64,000 nt of DNA from Ridgeia piscesae. Lineage: Eukaryota > Annelida > Polychaeta > Sabellida > Siboglinidae. The translations under genes were made by a program, and so were the position numbers. The notes under the pieces were generated by a model. That model saw only the letters and a program-made list of their open reading frames with translations. It was not told the origin of the DNA and did no database searches. Positions 61,600 to 64,000 of this stretch are shown piece by piece. Location: NCBI GenBank assembly GCA_025642075.2, contig JAODUO010000124.1, positions 347,501-411,500 on the forward strand, read 5' to 3'. Position 1 is the stretch's first letter, and each line of letters starts with the position of its first letter.

Positions 61600-61880
61600 T
61601 TTTCTTGTGAGACTACAATCGTAGAGCAATTGTCTCGGGGGTCGAGCTTCGGACTCTCGACTAGGGGAACCCTGGCTCGAAGCCTGTGCTGTGGTTTTAA
61701 AACCATCGGCAAGTTTTAAAAATTATACATTGATCCAATTAACTCATCTGTTTAAATGAGTACCTGGCTACAGACAGTGGTGGGTATTAGTACGAGCTGG
61801 TTTCACGCATTAATTGCAGCGAGGTTGGGTGATCCCCAGAGAAGTTGAGATTGTTTTACTTTTTTACAAGGCGCTCAGGT
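61600..61880 (+). mobile_element. Probable tRNA-derived SINE
   Basis: CGGACTCTCGACTAGGGGAA followed by GGCTCGAAGCC resembles the anticodon-arm to B-box portion of a tRNA head. After it comes a body with ACTCATCTGTTTAAATGAGT (a small hairpin) and ACCTGGCTACAGACAGTGG. The A box is weak (TAGAGCAATTG). Ends are unclear. It is distinct in sequence from the SINE at 7376. Confidence 0.45.
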
Positions 61881-62363
61881 GATTTTAAATCTTGAATTTA
61901 AAAACATAAATTATTGGGGATGCAACCCTAAATTACCCATCAGCTACGTGGTAAACAAAGTAGATTTCCTTCACAGCAGAGCAACGATCTAACTAGTTTG
62001 GGTCGATTCACAAAATGGACATGTCCTGTGTACCTTCTTGCATATTTCAATGGTATCCAGAAAAAGTTAAATTTTGCGGGCTGTGATAGCGTCACACACG
62101 CCAAGCATATGTTAAGTGTCAACCACTTATTGTTGCAAATAGGTTTTTGTTATGAGGCTACTCTTCCGAAACCGGAATTTCAACAAAAGGGTACTATGAA
62201 AATCACGTGTTCAGGCAGCCATTTTGTTGATTGCTTGACGGAGTTAGTTAAGCAACCTTGATATATCAATTGGGACGATTTACTATTACACGCGCACGTT
62301 TGTTGAATATTACCACGTTTACGCAGTCACTAACATAACCAGCATTGTAATTTTCCATTACAG

Positions 62364-62561
62364 TGCTCAAAAAGAAGAATTGTGTCTCTTCATGCAAAGG
62401 ATTAACACTTGGCAATTACCAATCCTGCCACGGCTGCAACGTGTACGTGACGTGTGTCGGGTCACTAATGCTAGATGATCGACCATGCCCCAGAAACTTC
62501 GCTTGGGACGATAACAAGAAATTGTGTGAACGGAAAAGCTCAACATGCGGCAGAATAAAAG
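62364..62561 (+). CDS. Gene 2, exon D: chitin-binding domain (peritrophin-A type)
   Basis: 66 residues, phase 1 at both ends (CATTACAG|TG and AAAAG|GTGACT). The cysteine pattern is NCVSSCKG, then YQSCHGCNVYVTC, then DDRPCPRNFAWDDNKKLC, then STCG. The C-x5-C-x9-C-x12-C-x5-C spacing with aromatic residues fits the CBM14/ChtBD2 (peritrophin-A) family, which holds its fold by three disulfides; two extra Cys are present here. The domain normally binds chitin in extracellular matrices such as shell, cuticle or mucus layers. It joins in frame to exon C through ...VVDR-V-LKKKN. Confidence 0.85.
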
Positions 62562-63824
<1,263 letters not shown>

Positions 63825-63829
63825 GTTGA
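63825..63829 (+). CDS. Gene 2, last exon: final codon and stop
   Basis: After a T-rich tract ending in GTTGTAG, the exon begins GT TGA. With the phase-1 G from exon D this makes a Gly codon followed at once by TGA (63827-63829), so the protein ends ...CGRIKG. An AATAAA follows 83 nt later. The alternative is reading through the donor after exon D, which would add low-complexity residues and is less likely. Confidence 0.5.
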
Positions 63830-63911
63830 CACTGGACTACGTTGCCTTCGTGGAGTAATACGCCGGCGTTATACGGGTATTCGTGTTGGATTATGCCACC
63901 AGATGGCGTCG

Positions 63912-63917
63912 AATAAA
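63912..63917 (+). terminator. Polyadenylation signal of gene 2
   Basis: AATAAA within GTCGAATAAATGTATTTCC, 83 nt after the inferred stop, followed by a GT-rich AACGTGTGTTCTTG stretch as in animal poly(A) sites. The remaining ~80 nt of the window hold nothing recognised. Confidence 0.55.
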
Positions 63918-64000
63918 TGTATTTCCTGAAAAACGTGTGTTCTTGACTGAAATTTAAATCTAGGCAACCTTATCATCGGACATAATCTCCTTTATGACCT

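Noticed and set aside
61605..61690. Functional tRNA gene
   Set aside because: The B-box-like GGCTCGAAGCC is present, but the A box is weak and no acceptor stem closes. A SINE fragment fits better.

Overview
This is eukaryotic nuclear DNA from a repeat-rich, AT-rich animal genome. Intron/exon structure, secreted multidomain proteins, an F-type (fucolectin-like, FTP) lectin domain, a peritrophin-A type chitin-binding domain, CR1- and L2-like LINEs and tRNA-headed SINEs together point to an invertebrate. A lophotrochozoan, most likely a mollusc, fits best, but the species cannot be fixed from the window alone. No bacterial operons, rRNA genes, CRISPR arrays or convincing functional tRNA genes were seen.

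Layout. 0-5.5 kb: a dispersed repeat interrupted by a long-inverted-repeat MITE, then a 2.8 kb minisatellite of 33-bp units. 5.5-12 kb: a cluster of a ~340-bp repeat family in both orientations, including a ~1.5 kb fold-back with a tRNA-derived SINE in its centre. 12.6-16.2 kb: a decayed CR1-like LINE (esterase-bearing ORF1, endonuclease/RT ORF2, structured 3' end). 16.7-26.1 kb: further copies of the dispersed repeats, fold-back elements and local segmental duplications, with one perfect 28-bp hairpin. 27.9-33.0 kb: gene 1. 33.9-49.5 kb: microsatellites, a ~0.5 kb direct duplication, an internally deleted L2-like LINE and a TIR element with a zinc-finger-like remnant. 49.57-63.92 kb: gene 2, with a second, 5'-truncated CR1-like LINE and a duplicated exon inside it. 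The last 1.2 kb before the end of gene 2 is almost entirely simple repeat.

Two protein-coding genes, both on the + strand, are well supported. Gene 1 has a signal-peptide exon (from 27981) that splices in phase 1 to one huge exon (29637-32944). It encodes a ~1182-residue secreted polyampholyte: an acidic N-terminal part, an (Ala-Arg)n run, Met-Asp-Gly runs with ~90-residue modules, an Ala/Gly/Val domain, and a very basic 15-residue Lys/Arg/Ser repeat. Gene 2, assembled here from five phase-1 exons, encodes signal peptide - FTP lectin - RRKR furin-type site - acidic Ser/Gly/Asp 15-residue repeats - chitin-binding domain (~947 residues). Both genes start their coding exon 7 nt before the ATG after an acceptor-like sequence, both are secreted, and both carry 15-residue repeats, one set basic and one acidic. 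I infer, without proof, extracellular matrix, mucus, byssus or shell-type proteins whose oppositely charged repeats could interact. Gene 2 is the best candidate for something undescribed.

The assembly needs checking in two places. The 1.5 kb region around the second lectin exon is present twice on either side of a LINE, with one copy partly full of indels. Three one-base indels break the repeat exon of gene 2 near 60.65-60.69 kb.
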